This document shows, piece by piece, positions 18,459-26,359 of a stretch of DNA of 64,000 nt. This DNA comes from Sinomonas sp. R1AF57 (GTDB taxonomy: Bacteria > Actinomycetota > Actinomycetes > Actinomycetales > Micrococcaceae). The stretch covers positions 2,617,990 to 2,681,989 of the forward strand of contig NZ_CP022463.1 in the NCBI RefSeq assembly GCF_002224485.1, written 5' to 3'. Below the pieces are notes generated by a model, which was not told the origin of the DNA, did no database searches, and worked only from the letters and a program-made list of their open reading frames with translations. Both the position numbers and the translations under genes were made by a program. Every line of letters starts with the position of its first letter. The first letter of the stretch is position 1.

Positions 18459-19598
18459 ATGACTTCTTCGGTAGGCTTCGTCGGCTGGCGCGGCATGGTC
18501 GGCTCCGTCCTCATGGAGCGCATGCAGGATGAGGGCGATTTCGCCTCGATCGACCCGGTGTTCTTCTCGACCTCCAACGCGGGCGGCGCTGCCCCGTCCT
18601 TCGCCGGTTCTGCCGGGGGCGATGCCGGCGCCCTGCAGGACGCGTTCGACATCGAGGCGCTGAAGAAGCTCCCCATCATCGTGACCGCCCAGGGCGGCGA
18701 CTACACGAAGCAGGTCCACCCGCAGCTGCGGGCCGCGGGCTGGGACGGCCTGTGGATCGATGCGGCGTCCACCCTGCGCATGAACGACGACTCGATCATC
18801 GTGCTCGACCCGGTCAACCGGAAGGTGATCGACGAGGGACTGGCCTCCGGGGTCAAGGACTTCGTCGGCGGCAACTGCACTGTCTCGTGCATGCTCATGG
18901 GGCTCGGCGGCCTGTTCCGCAACAACCTTGTCGAGTGGGGCACGTCCATGACGTACCAGGCGGCCTCCGGCGGCGGCGCCCGGCACATGCGCGAGCTCCT
19001 CACGCAGTTCGGCACCCTCCACGGCGAGGTCGCCGCGGAGCTGTCGGACCCGGCGTCGGCCATCCTCGAGATCGACCGCAAGGTCCTGGCGGCCCAGCGC
19101 GGCGGCGTCGACGCGACGCAGTTCGGCGTGCCGCTGGCCGGGTCCCTCATTCCGTGGATCGACGCCGACCTCGGCAACGGCCAGTCCAAGGAGGAGTGGA
19201 AGGCCGGGGTCGAGACGAACAAGATCCTCGGCACCGCGGCGGGCTCCGAGATCGAGCCGGTCATCATGGACGGGCTGTGCGTGCGGATCGGCGCCATGCG
19301 CTCGCACTCGCAGGCGCTCACGCTGAAGCTCCGCGAGGACCTCTCCGTGGCTGAGATCGAGAAGCTCCTCGACGCCGACAACGAGTGGGCCCGCGTGGTG
19401 CCCAACGAGAAGCAGGCCTCGATGGAACAGCTGACGCCCGTCGCGGCGTCCGGCACCCTCGAGATCCCCGTGGGCCGCATCCGCAAGCTCGAGATGGGGC
19501 CGGAGTACATCTCCGCCTTCACCGTCGGCGACCAGCTCCTCTGGGGTGCCGCCGAGCCGCTGCGCCGCATGCTCAAGATCGCCACCGGCACCCTCTGA
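18459..19598 (+). CDS. asd: Aspartate-semialdehyde dehydrogenase, Escherichia coli-type
   Basis: 379 residues starting [18 protein letters not shown], the NADP-binding loop, with [13 protein letters not shown] around the catalytic Cys and [15 protein letters not shown] downstream. The whole sequence follows the gammaproteobacterial Asd pattern closely, rather than the shorter type known from mycobacteria and corynebacteria. It reduces aspartyl phosphate to the semialdehyde, leading to lysine/diaminopimelate, methionine and threonine. It probably has its own promoter. No aspartokinase gene is in the window. Confidence 0.94.
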   Translation: MTSSVGFVGWRGMVGSVLMERMQDEGDFASIDPVFFSTSNAGGAAPSFAGSAGGDAGALQDAFDIEALKKLPIIVTAQGGDYTKQVHPQLRAAGWDGLWIDAASTLRMNDDSIIVLDPVNRKVIDEGLASGVKDFVGGNCTVSCMLMGLGGLFRNNLVEWGTSMTYQAASGGGARHMRELLTQFGTLHGEVAAELSDPASAILEIDRKVLAAQRGGVDATQFGVPLAGSLIPWIDADLGNGQSKEEWKAGVETNKILGTAAGSEIEPVIMDGLCVRIGAMRSHSQALTLKLREDLSVAEIEKLLDADNEWARVVPNEKQASMEQLTPVAASGTLEIPVGRIRKLEMGPEYISAFTVGDQLLWGAAEPLRRMLKIATGTL

Positions 19599-19612
19599 GG
19601 CCGGGCGGGAGG

Positions 19613-19640
19613 ACCGGCCTGTCCGGACGACCGGCCGGTT
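19613..19640 (+). terminator. Probable asd terminator hairpin
   Basis: ACCGGCC (19613-19619) can pair with GGCCGGT (19633-19639) around a 13-base loop, 14 bases after the asd stop, and is followed by TTTG. Weak but well placed. Confidence 0.4.
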
Positions 19641-19694
19641 TGCGGGCCAGCGGGGCACTTGTCCCCGGTGGCCCGCCCGGCGGAGGACCCACCC

Positions 19695-19764
19695 ACAAGT
19701 GCTGCCCTTGGCCGCTTTTCCTGCGTAAATTCGCTCAGGAGAAGCGGCCAGGGGCAGCACTTGT
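19695..19764. repeat. 29-bp-arm inverted repeat downstream of the DUF559-type gene
   Basis: Arms 19695-19723 and 19736-19764 match at 27 of 29 positions, and both mismatches are G-U pairs when transcribed on the plus strand, around the core CGTAAATTCGCT. The arms read ACAAGTGCTGCCC...CCTG. A related palindrome lies upstream of the same gene at 20841-20902. It could terminate transcription of both convergent genes. Confidence 0.85.
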
Positions 19765-19794
19765 CTGTGGGCAGCCGTCGATGCGCACCTGCCC

Positions 19795-20751
19795 TCAGGC
19801 TGACCGACGGGCGGCGCGGGCGATGGCTGCCGCGAGGCGACGCCGAACCTCATCAGGTCGGTCGAGGTCTGCCCAACGCAGCCGGACGAAGATCCAGCCC
19901 TGTTCCATGAGCAGCGTCTCGCGGCGGCGCTCGGCAAGCAGGACGTCGGGCGTGGGGGCGTAGTCCATGTACTTCCCCTCCCCGTCGAACTCGATGATGA
20001 CCATGAGTTCTGGCCAGGCGAAGTCTGCCCGGTATTCGCCCTCGGCCGTGCGGAGCCTCAGCTGGGCAACCGGCCGGGCAAAGCCGAGCGTGACCATGAG
20101 CAGACGGGCCCGGGTCTCCCCCACCGATTCCGTTGCTGGTTCGAGTGCATCGAGGATGGCCAGCGCCCTCCGACGGCCTCGGCGAGATGCAGCCAGAACA
20201 GCTCCCCGCAGGTCTTCGAGGCCGACAAGCCTCTGGTGGAGGGCACTGTCCCCGATAACAACAGCCTGCTCAAAGGGCAGGAACCGTGCGCAGTCAACCA
20301 GAGTGCGCACAATCGAAGTCAGCCGCACTGCTCCGTTCCCGGGAGCTGTGACGATGTCCTCCGGGGCGAGATCCAGCTGATGGGTCTGGGTATCGGGTGA
20401 CCGACTGGAACGCGCTCCGGAGTACGTGGTGGCGACGTGGATGGCAGGTCCCGGGTTCCACACCGACAGCCCGTGGAGGATAGCAGCGCTGCTGTGGCAG
20501 TACACGGAGCTGCCGCCTGTACCCGCGATATGGGCTTCGAGTCGTACGCGGTCCCGCTCCCAGGGCTTCAGCGAAACCCACCGATGATTCGGCATGTAGA
20601 CGCCGCGCCGCAGACGCAGGACCACTCCGAGCCGCACACCGTGCGCCAGGAGTCGGTCGGTGATGCCGGCATCGCGCAGCGCCGCGGTCGTCGCAAGGGA
20701 TGAGGCCGGCCAACGAGCGCCGAACAGCGATTCGGCTGTGGGTCTGTCCAT
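19795..20751 (-). CDS. AbiEi-like winged helix plus DUF559 nuclease-like protein
   Basis: 318 residues. The N-terminal half (LRDAGITDRLLAHGVRLGVVLRLRRGVYMP, about residues 30-60) is the AbiEi-type winged-helix layout. The C-terminal half (ADFAWPELMVIIEFDGEGKYMDY, about 250-272; then RRETLLMEQGWIFVRLRWADL) has the D...(I/V)EFDG pattern of the DUF559/Vsr-like endonuclease fold. Such stand-alone genes are scattered in actinobacterial genomes, and no toxin partner is adjacent, so a toxin-antitoxin role is not supported. The ATG at 20751 is chosen; upstream in-frame codons belong to the palindrome at 20841-20902. Confidence 0.75.
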   Translation of the reverse strand: MDRPTAESLFGARWPASSLATTAALRDAGITDRLLAHGVRLGVVLRLRRGVYMPNHRWVSLKPWERDRVRLEAHIAGTGGSSVYCHSSAAILHGLSVWNPGPAIHVATTYSGARSSRSPDTQTHQLDLAPEDIVTAPGNGAVRLTSIVRTLVDCARFLPFEQAVVIGDSALHQRLVGLEDLRGAVLAASRRGRRRALAILDALEPATESVGETRARLLMVTLGFARPVAQLRLRTAEGEYRADFAWPELMVIIEFDGEGKYMDYAPTPDVLLAERRRETLLMEQGWIFVRLRWADLDRPDEVRRRLAAAIARAARRSA

Positions 20752-20840
20752 GGTCCGATCCTCGTTACGGCCTGCAGAGCCCGCAACGGGAACGGAACCG
20801 CTGTGGATAACCCAGCCTCCCCATTCCTTATCCCGAGCAT

Positions 20841-20902
20841 GTGCTGCCCTCGGCCGCATCTGCTGAGTCAATTGACGCAGCAGGAGCGGGTCACGGCAGC
20901 AC
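20841..20902. repeat. Imperfect palindrome upstream of the DUF559-type gene
   Basis: GTGCTGCCCTCGGCCGC... (20841-20865) and its inverted partner (20878-20902) agree at 19 of 25 positions, centred on AGTCAATTGACG. The outer GTGCTGCC, the inner GGCCGC and the central AATT match the palindrome at 19695-19764, so the two are relatives. Confidence 0.75.
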
Positions 20903-20954
20903 GTGAGGACTGGCTGCTGCTCTGGGCCCACTCACGGCCGGACGGGCCGGCGCC

Positions 20955-22079
20955 CTATCCAGCCCAGAAGGCCTCGATGCGCGCCGCGGCCCTGGCCGCG
21001 CCCGCTGACGCCGCCGGCCCGAGAGGCTCGAAGAGCTTGAGCTCGACCCGGGGCGCAGACACGCGGCCACCCTTGGTCCATGTCCCGACCGCCCGCCCTC
21101 CGACCGCGACCATCGCCTTGAAGACGCCGTTGGTGCCCGGGATTATCCGCTGCAGGTAACCGTCGGGTATGGCCACAGACCGGTCCGGGTATCCGATCGC
21201 GAGCTCGTCGAAGGCCGGCAGCGCGACCACGGCGCGCGCCCCGGCCCGGGAATCCGCGAGCGACGCCACCTCCGGCACGCACCATAGCGTCCGCCCGTCC
21301 AGAACCACGGCGTCGAACCCCGCGGCGGCCGCGGCGAAGGGACCGCGCACGACGCCGAGCGGCTGGCCGAGCCACCACGCGAAGTCCCGCTCGTCGACGG
21401 GGCCGTGGGAGGCGATGTACCGCGCCGCGAGGTGCTCCAGCGCGTCGTCCCCAGCGAGGCCGGGCCCGGGCGGCAGCCACTCATCGGCGAGGCGGAACTC
21501 CTGCTGCCTCCCGCGCAGGGGACCCTGCACAAGGACGAGGCGATGGCTGAGGATCGAGACGAGGTGGATGCCGCGCTGGGACGCGGTGGGCTGCCCCGCG
21601 GCCTCGAACACGTCGAACAGCTCGGCACGGGTCATGCCCCGGCCCGGGAGCCGCTCCTCGGCAGCCTTGCGGACCACCGCGACGTCCTCCTCGCTGATCC
21701 CGAGCTCGCGGTGGCGGGCCGAGGCGAGCCGCATGACCCTGTCGGCGGCGAGGCCCAGGAAGGTCCGGACGTCCCCTGCCGCCACGGTGAACAGGGTGCC
21801 GCGCATGGTCCACGTGCGCACGACGGCGCCGCTCGCCAGCGCGGCAGCGACCCCGGACGCCGTGGCCGCCCTCGTGCGGAGCCCGACGGCGAGGAGTCCG
21901 GACTGGAGGTCCTGGCTCTGCAGGGCTGCCATCCTGCGCACGGCCGCCGCCGGGTCGGCGGCCAGTCCCAGCCGCTCCCCCACCGAGGCGACCGGGAGCA
22001 GGCCCTGCGCCGCGAGCCTGAGGCGCGCGAGCGTCGTCGTGCGTACGGGGCGCGGCTCGGAAGGTTCCACGCTTCCCAT
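20955..22079 (-). CDS. YcaQ/AlkZ-like winged-helix DNA glycosylase family protein
   Basis: 374 residues of the HTH_42 family (three winged helices). MAALQSQDLQSGLLAVGLR (about residues 50-68) is the family's conserved Q-x-(Q/D) region, VVRTWTMRGTLFTVAAGDV (about 90-108) is the next signature, and FDELAIGYPDRS (about 299-310) another. Characterised members unhook DNA interstrand crosslinks or excise alkylated bases, but many homologues are untested, so the activity is inferred. The ATG at 22079 fits the family start. The 5' side abuts the 14-bp repeat element at 22120. Confidence 0.82.
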   Translation of the reverse strand: MGSVEPSEPRPVRTTTLARLRLAAQGLLPVASVGERLGLAADPAAAVRRMAALQSQDLQSGLLAVGLRTRAATASGVAAALASGAVVRTWTMRGTLFTVAAGDVRTFLGLAADRVMRLASARHRELGISEEDVAVVRKAAEERLPGRGMTRAELFDVFEAAGQPTASQRGIHLVSILSHRLVLVQGPLRGRQQEFRLADEWLPPGPGLAGDDALEHLAARYIASHGPVDERDFAWWLGQPLGVVRGPFAAAAAGFDAVVLDGRTLWCVPEVASLADSRAGARAVVALPAFDELAIGYPDRSVAIPDGYLQRIIPGTNGVFKAMVAVGGRAVGTWTKGGRVSAPRVELKLFEPLGPAASAGAARAAARIEAFWAG

Positions 22080-22119
22080 GATCACCCCGGATGCGGACAG
22101 CCCGCGTCCTCTCCCCGGC

Positions 22120-22188
22120 CTGGGGGTCACCTTCTGGGGGTCACGTGAGGTGACCTCCAGAAGGTGACCCCCAGGAGGTGACCCCCAG
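22120..22188. repeat. 14-bp repeat element, copy 1 (2 inverted + 3 direct units)
   Basis: CTGGGGGTCACCT-type units start at 22120 and 22134, and the reverse unit AGGTGACCCCCAG at 22148, 22162 and 22176, all at a 14-bp period. The inner part folds into a stem of about 27 bp around CACGTG with almost no mismatch. It lies between the start of the winged-helix gene and the 3' end of the thiolase gene. Copies also occur at 33861 and 43409. Confidence 0.85.
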
Positions 22189-22201
22189 ACGGAAGGCGGG
22201 G

Positions 22202-23485
22202 TCAGCGCTCCAGGAGGAGGGCGTCGCCCTGCCCGCCGCCCCCGCACAGGGCCACGGCGGCCCGGCCGGACCCGCGGCGCAGCAGCTCGTGCACGGCCGT
22301 CACGACGACGCGCGCGCCGGAGGCCCCGATGGGGTGCCCGATGGCGATCGCGCCGCCGTGGACGTTCACGCGGTCCATCGGCACGCCGAGCAGCGCCGCG
22401 GAATGCGCGGCGACCGAGGCGAACGCCTCGTTCACCTCCAGGAGGTCCAGATCGTCCGCCGACCAGCCCTCGCGTGCGAGCGCCGCGGAGATGGCCTTCG
22501 CCGGCTTGTCCGGCAGCGTGGTGTCCGGCCCTGCGATCTGCCCGTGAGCACGCACGACGGCGAGCACCTCCAGCCCGCGCCGCTCGGCCTCGGCGCGGGT
22601 CGTCAGCACGACGGCCGAGGCGCCGTCGGAGATGGGCGAGGCGTTGCCCGCGGTCACGGTCCCCTCCGCCGAGAACGCGGGGCGCAGCCGTGCGAGGGTC
22701 TCGGGGGTGGAATCCGGCCGGATGCCCTCGTCCTGGGCCACCTCGGCCACGGCTCCCCTGCGCTGCGGGACCTTGACCGGCACGATCTCCTCGGCCCACA
22801 CGCCGGCCGCCGCGGCGGCGCCCGCGCGCACGTGCGAGGCGGCCGCGACGGAATCGGCCTCCTCCCGCGTGAGCCCGAGCGCCGCGTTGGCCCTGTCGGT
22901 CGCCAGCCCCATGGCCTCGTGGTCGAAGGCGTCGGTGAGGCCGTCGTGGGCAGTCGCATCGATGAGCTCCATGGACCCGTACGCGGACCCGGAACGGGTC
23001 CCGGCCACGAGGCGCGGGGCCTGGCTCATGGACTCCTGCCCGCCGGCCACCACCACGGACGCCTCGCCGAGTCGCAGCATGCGCGCCGCCTCGATCACCG
23101 CGGAGAGCCCCGAGAGGCACACCTTGTTCACGGTGACCGCGGGCGCGGTCAGCGGGATTCCGGCGGCGACGGCGGACTGCCGGGCGGGGTTCTGGCCCGC
23201 CCCGCCCTGCAGCACCTGGCCCATCACGACGGCGTCGACGTCCTCGGGCGCAACCCTCGCCCGCCCGAGCGCCCCCGCGATCGCGGCACCGCCGAGCTCG
23301 ACGGCGCTCAGCGCGGCGAGCTGGCCGAGCAGCTTGCCCTGCGGGGTGCGGGCGGCGCCGACGATGACGACATCGGCCGGGGTAGGTCTCGCAGGGACAT
23401 GACCCCTCATCGTTGAGGGGTCCTGTCCCTGCGTTGAGGGGTCATGTCCCTGGGCATCCGGGCCGGAGGCGTGGGTCTCGGTCAT
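22202..23485 (-). CDS. Acetyl-CoA C-acyltransferase (thiolase)
   Basis: 427 residues. VNKVCLSGLSAV holds the acyl-accepting Cys, GGAIAIGHPIGASGARVVVTAV the catalytic His, and ALCGGGGQGDALLL the second Cys. It cleaves 3-ketoacyl-CoA in the last beta-oxidation step, or condenses acetyl-CoA. The first about 35 residues (to HVPARPTPAD) are an odd Asp/Pro/Ser/Gln-rich extension encoded by a repeat; normal family members begin near ADVVIVGAARTPQGK, so a later start such as MRGHVP is possible. The ATG overlaps the synthetase stop (ATGA), so the two are coupled. Confidence 0.9.
   Translation of the reverse strand: MTETHASGPDAQGHDPSTQGQDPSTMRGHVPARPTPADVVIVGAARTPQGKLLGQLAALSAVELGGAAIAGALGRARVAPEDVDAVVMGQVLQGGAGQNPARQSAVAAGIPLTAPAVTVNKVCLSGLSAVIEAARMLRLGEASVVVAGGQESMSQAPRLVAGTRSGSAYGSMELIDATAHDGLTDAFDHEAMGLATDRANAALGLTREEADSVAAASHVRAGAAAAAGVWAEEIVPVKVPQRRGAVAEVAQDEGIRPDSTPETLARLRPAFSAEGTVTAGNASPISDGASAVVLTTRAEAERRGLEVLAVVRAHGQIAGPDTTLPDKPAKAISAALAREGWSADDLDLLEVNEAFASVAAHSAALLGVPMDRVNVHGGAIAIGHPIGASGARVVVTAVHELLRRGSGRAAVALCGGGGQGDALLLER
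23392..23452. repeat. 21-bp palindromic repeat inside the thiolase 5' coding region
   Basis: TTGAGGGGTCMTGTCCCTG occurs at 23413 and 23434 (21-bp period) and inverted at 23392-23409. The inverted copies can form a stem of about 18 bp. Translated on the minus strand they give the Q-x-H/Q-DPST repeats in the N-terminal extension. Confidence 0.8.
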
Positions 23486-25122
23486 CGTGCTCCTTCCACT
23501 GCGGCGAGGGCGCGCAGCTCGTGCTTGAGGGTCTTGCCCGTGGAGGTCTTGGGCAGCTGGTCGGTGAAGTGGATCTCGCGCGGCACCTTGAATCCGGCGA
23601 GGAGCCCGCGCACGTGGCCGGAGAGGACCTCGGCTGTGAGCTCCGAGCCCCTTCCGCGCACCACGAACGCGACGGGCCGCTCGCCCCACCGCTCGTCCGG
23701 CACGCCGATCACGGCGACATCGAGCACGTCGGGGTGGGAGACGATGGCCTGCTCGACCTCGATCGTGGAGATGTTCTCGCCGCCGGAGATGACGATGTCC
23801 TTCGCCCGGTCCTTGAGCTGGATGTAGCCGTCGGAATGCATGACGCCGAGGTCGCCGGTGTGGAACCAGCCGCCTTCGAAGGCGCGCTCGGTGGCCTCGG
23901 GATCCCTGTAGTAGCCGAGCATGACGTTGTTGCCGCGCAGCACGATCTCGCCGAGCGTCTCGCCATCCGCGGGCACGTCCCGCAGCTCGGGGCCGGTGCC
24001 GACCTCCACGACGCGCGCCGTCTCGGCCTGGACCATGCCGACGCCCTGGCGGGACAGCTTCGCGGCGCGCTCGTCGGCCGGCAGCGCGTCCCACGCGGAC
24101 TGGTACTCGCACACGGTGTACGGCCCGTAGACCTCGGTGAGCCCGTACACGTGCACCACCGTCACGCCGAGGTCCCCGAGCCGCCGGATGATGGTCGGCG
24201 ACGGGGGCGCGCCCGCCGTGGTGATCTTCAGCGGCCGCTCGAGCGCGTGCGCCTGCTCGGCGTCCGCGATGATCGAGCACACCGTCGGGGCGCCGCACAG
24301 GTGGGTCACCCCGTCGTCGAGCGCGTCCCAGACCGCCTCGGCGCGCACGGCGCGGAGGCACACGTGCGTGCCCGCCGCCGCGGTGACCGCCCACGGGGTG
24401 CACCACCCGTTGCAGTGGAACATCGGCAGGGTCCACAGGTACCGGGTGTTCCCGTCGAAGCCCTGGTGGTGCGCCTCGCCGAGCGCGTTGAGGTAGGCGC
24501 CGCGATGGGAGTAGAGCACGCCCTTGGGCTTGCCCGTGGTCCCGGAGGTGTAGTTGAGCGTGATGGGGGCCTGCTCGTCGTCGACGCCCCACGGCAGGTC
24601 TGGCCCGTCGGGCGCACCGGCGAGCAGGTCCGCGTAGAGCTCGCGCTTCCGGCCCTGGCCACCGCGCACGACGGCGTCCGCGGCCTCGGGCGCGCCGGGC
24701 ACCTCAGTATCGGGCACGACGACGACCGGCACCTCGGCGGCCGGCCCGCCCAGCTGGCCGACGCCGTCGACCGTGGCCAGCAGCTCCGTGTCGGCGAACA
24801 GCAGCGCGGCCTCGGAGTGCTCGAGGATGTACTTCACCTCGTGGGCGGCCAGACGGGTGTTGAGCGCCACGAGCACCCCGCCGGCCAGCGGCACGGCGAA
24901 GTGGGCGATGAGCAGCTCGGGGACGTTGGGAGCGAGGAACGCGACCCGGTCGCCGGGCTGGATCCGCGCGGCGAGGGCCTTCGCGAGGCGCTGGGCCTCG
25001 GCCCCGAACTCGGCGTAGGTGTAGCGGCGGGAGCCGTGCTCGATGGCGACCTTGTCGGGGAAGACCGCGGCGGAGCGCTCGAGGAAGCGCAGCGGGCTGA
25101 GGGCTGAGAAGTTGGCCTGCAT
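23482..25122 (-). CDS. Medium/long-chain acyl-CoA synthetase (AMP-binding)
   Basis: 546 residues. LNYTSGTTGKPKGVLYSHRG (about residues 187-206) is the AMP-binding P-loop-like motif. VYGLTEVYGPYT (about 310-321), GWFHTGDLGVMHSDGYIQLKDRAKD (about 415-439) and PKTSTGKTLKHEL near the end, with the catalytic Lys, complete the ANL superfamily set. It activates fatty acids to acyl-CoA using ATP. Together with the three genes beside it, it supplies beta-oxidation. No signal or membrane segment is visible. Confidence 0.92.
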   Translation of the reverse strand: MQANFSALSPLRFLERSAAVFPDKVAIEHGSRRYTYAEFGAEAQRLAKALAARIQPGDRVAFLAPNVPELLIAHFAVPLAGGVLVALNTRLAAHEVKYILEHSEAALLFADTELLATVDGVGQLGGPAAEVPVVVVPDTEVPGAPEAADAVVRGGQGRKRELYADLLAGAPDGPDLPWGVDDEQAPITLNYTSGTTGKPKGVLYSHRGAYLNALGEAHHQGFDGNTRYLWTLPMFHCNGWCTPWAVTAAAGTHVCLRAVRAEAVWDALDDGVTHLCGAPTVCSIIADAEQAHALERPLKITTAGAPPSPTIIRRLGDLGVTVVHVYGLTEVYGPYTVCEYQSAWDALPADERAAKLSRQGVGMVQAETARVVEVGTGPELRDVPADGETLGEIVLRGNNVMLGYYRDPEATERAFEGGWFHTGDLGVMHSDGYIQLKDRAKDIVISGGENISTIEVEQAIVSHPDVLDVAVIGVPDERWGERPVAFVVRGRGSELTAEVLSGHVRGLLAGFKVPREIHFTDQLPKTSTGKTLKHELRALAAVEGAR

Positions 25123-25138
25123 CAGGTGTCCTCCAGAC

Positions 25139-26335
25139 TCAGGCGAACGCGCCCACGCCGGTCACGTCGCGGCCGATCAGGAGGGCCTGGACGCTCTCGG
25201 TGCCCTCGTACGTGTGGATCGACTCGATGTCCATCATGTGGCGCACCACGTGGTTCTCGAGCAGGATGCCGTTGCCCCCGAGGAGGTCCCGGGCGGTCGA
25301 GGCGATGAAGCGGGCCTTGCGGGTGTTGTGGTACTTGGCCATGGACGCCTGGGTGGGCCGCATCTGGCCTGCGGCGTCGAGGCGCGCGAGGTGGACGCAA
25401 TGCAGCTGCATGCTCGTGAGCTCGGCGAGCATCTGGGACAGGCGGTCCTGGACGAGCTGGAACTTCGCAAGCGGCTTGCCGAACTGGACGCGCTGGCCGG
25501 CGTAGTTCACCGCAGCCTCGTACGCGGCGGTCGCGTGGCCGAGCGCGGACCAGGCCACACCGAGGCGGGTCGCCACGAGCACGGCGGAGGTGTCCTTGAA
25601 CGTCCGCGCACCGGGCAGGACGCTGTCCTTCGGGATGCGGACGCCCTCGAGGCGGATCCTGGCCTGGTGGATCGCGCGGAGCGAGCCCTTGCCCTCGATC
25701 ACCTCGGCCTCGTAGCCGGGGGCGTCCTGCTCGACGAGGAAGCCGCGGACGTCGCCCTCCTCGTCGCGGGCCCACACGACCGTCACGCCGCCGGATGCGC
25801 CGTTGCCGATCCACTTCTTCTCCCCGTCGAGGACCCAGTGGTCGCCGTCGAGGCGCGCGGTGGTCTCGAGGGAGACCGAGTCCGAGCCGTGGTCCGGCTC
25901 CGTGAGCGCGAAGGAGCCGAGCTCCTCGCCGCGCGCGAGCGGGCCGAGCCAGCGCTCCTTCTGCTCCTCCGAGCCGTGGAACGCGATCGAGCGGAGGGCC
26001 AGGCCGCCCTGGACGGCGACGACGGTGCCGAGGGAGCCGTCGCCGCGGGAGATCTCCATGTTCACGAGGCCCGCCGCGAGGGGGCTCATGGGCTCGAGGC
26101 CGGGGACCTCGATGCCGTCGGCGAGCAGGTTGAGCTCGCCCATGCGCTTGACCAGGTGGAGGGGGTACTCGGCGCGGTCCCAGTACTCGTTCATCTGCGG
26201 CAGGGCCTCGTCGATGAAGGCGCGGGCGCGCTCCCAGTGAGCGCGGTCCTCGGCGCTGACCGTGCCGAAGGCGGAGAACACGGAGTAGTAGTCGGTGTCG
26301 AGGGCTGCGGAGACGTCGTAGTCGGGCATGGCCAT
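25139..26335 (-). CDS. Acyl-CoA dehydrogenase (glutaryl-CoA dehydrogenase-like)
   Basis: 398 residues with LTEPDHGSDSVSLETTARL (about residues 137-155) for FAD binding, KWIGNGASGGVTVVWARD, and HTYEGTESVQALLIGRDVTG near the C-terminus with the catalytic Glu. The C-terminal pattern resembles the glutaryl-CoA dehydrogenase subgroup, so substrates other than straight-chain acyl-CoA are possible. It oxidises acyl-CoA to enoyl-CoA, passing electrons to ETF. GAAAGAGATGGCC puts a better ribosome site before the second ATG (26329), so the protein may be two residues shorter. Confidence 0.9.
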   Translation of the reverse strand: MAMPDYDVSAALDTDYYSVFSAFGTVSAEDRAHWERARAFIDEALPQMNEYWDRAEYPLHLVKRMGELNLLADGIEVPGLEPMSPLAAGLVNMEISRGDGSLGTVVAVQGGLALRSIAFHGSEEQKERWLGPLARGEELGSFALTEPDHGSDSVSLETTARLDGDHWVLDGEKKWIGNGASGGVTVVWARDEEGDVRGFLVEQDAPGYEAEVIEGKGSLRAIHQARIRLEGVRIPKDSVLPGARTFKDTSAVLVATRLGVAWSALGHATAAYEAAVNYAGQRVQFGKPLAKFQLVQDRLSQMLAELTSMQLHCVHLARLDAAGQMRPTQASMAKYHNTRKARFIASTARDLLGGNGILLENHVVRHMMDIESIHTYEGTESVQALLIGRDVTGVGAFA

Positions 26336-26359
26336 CTCTTTCGGGCGGTGGGTGGGGGA

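Noticed and set aside
19795-20751. Type IV toxin-antitoxin system
   Set aside because: The AbiEi-like head is present but there is no AbiEii-type nucleotidyltransferase gene beside it.
20752-20931. Longer N-terminus for the DUF559-type gene (extra 60 codons)
   Set aside because: The extra codons come from the palindrome; the natural protein start with the winged helix fits the ATG at 20751.
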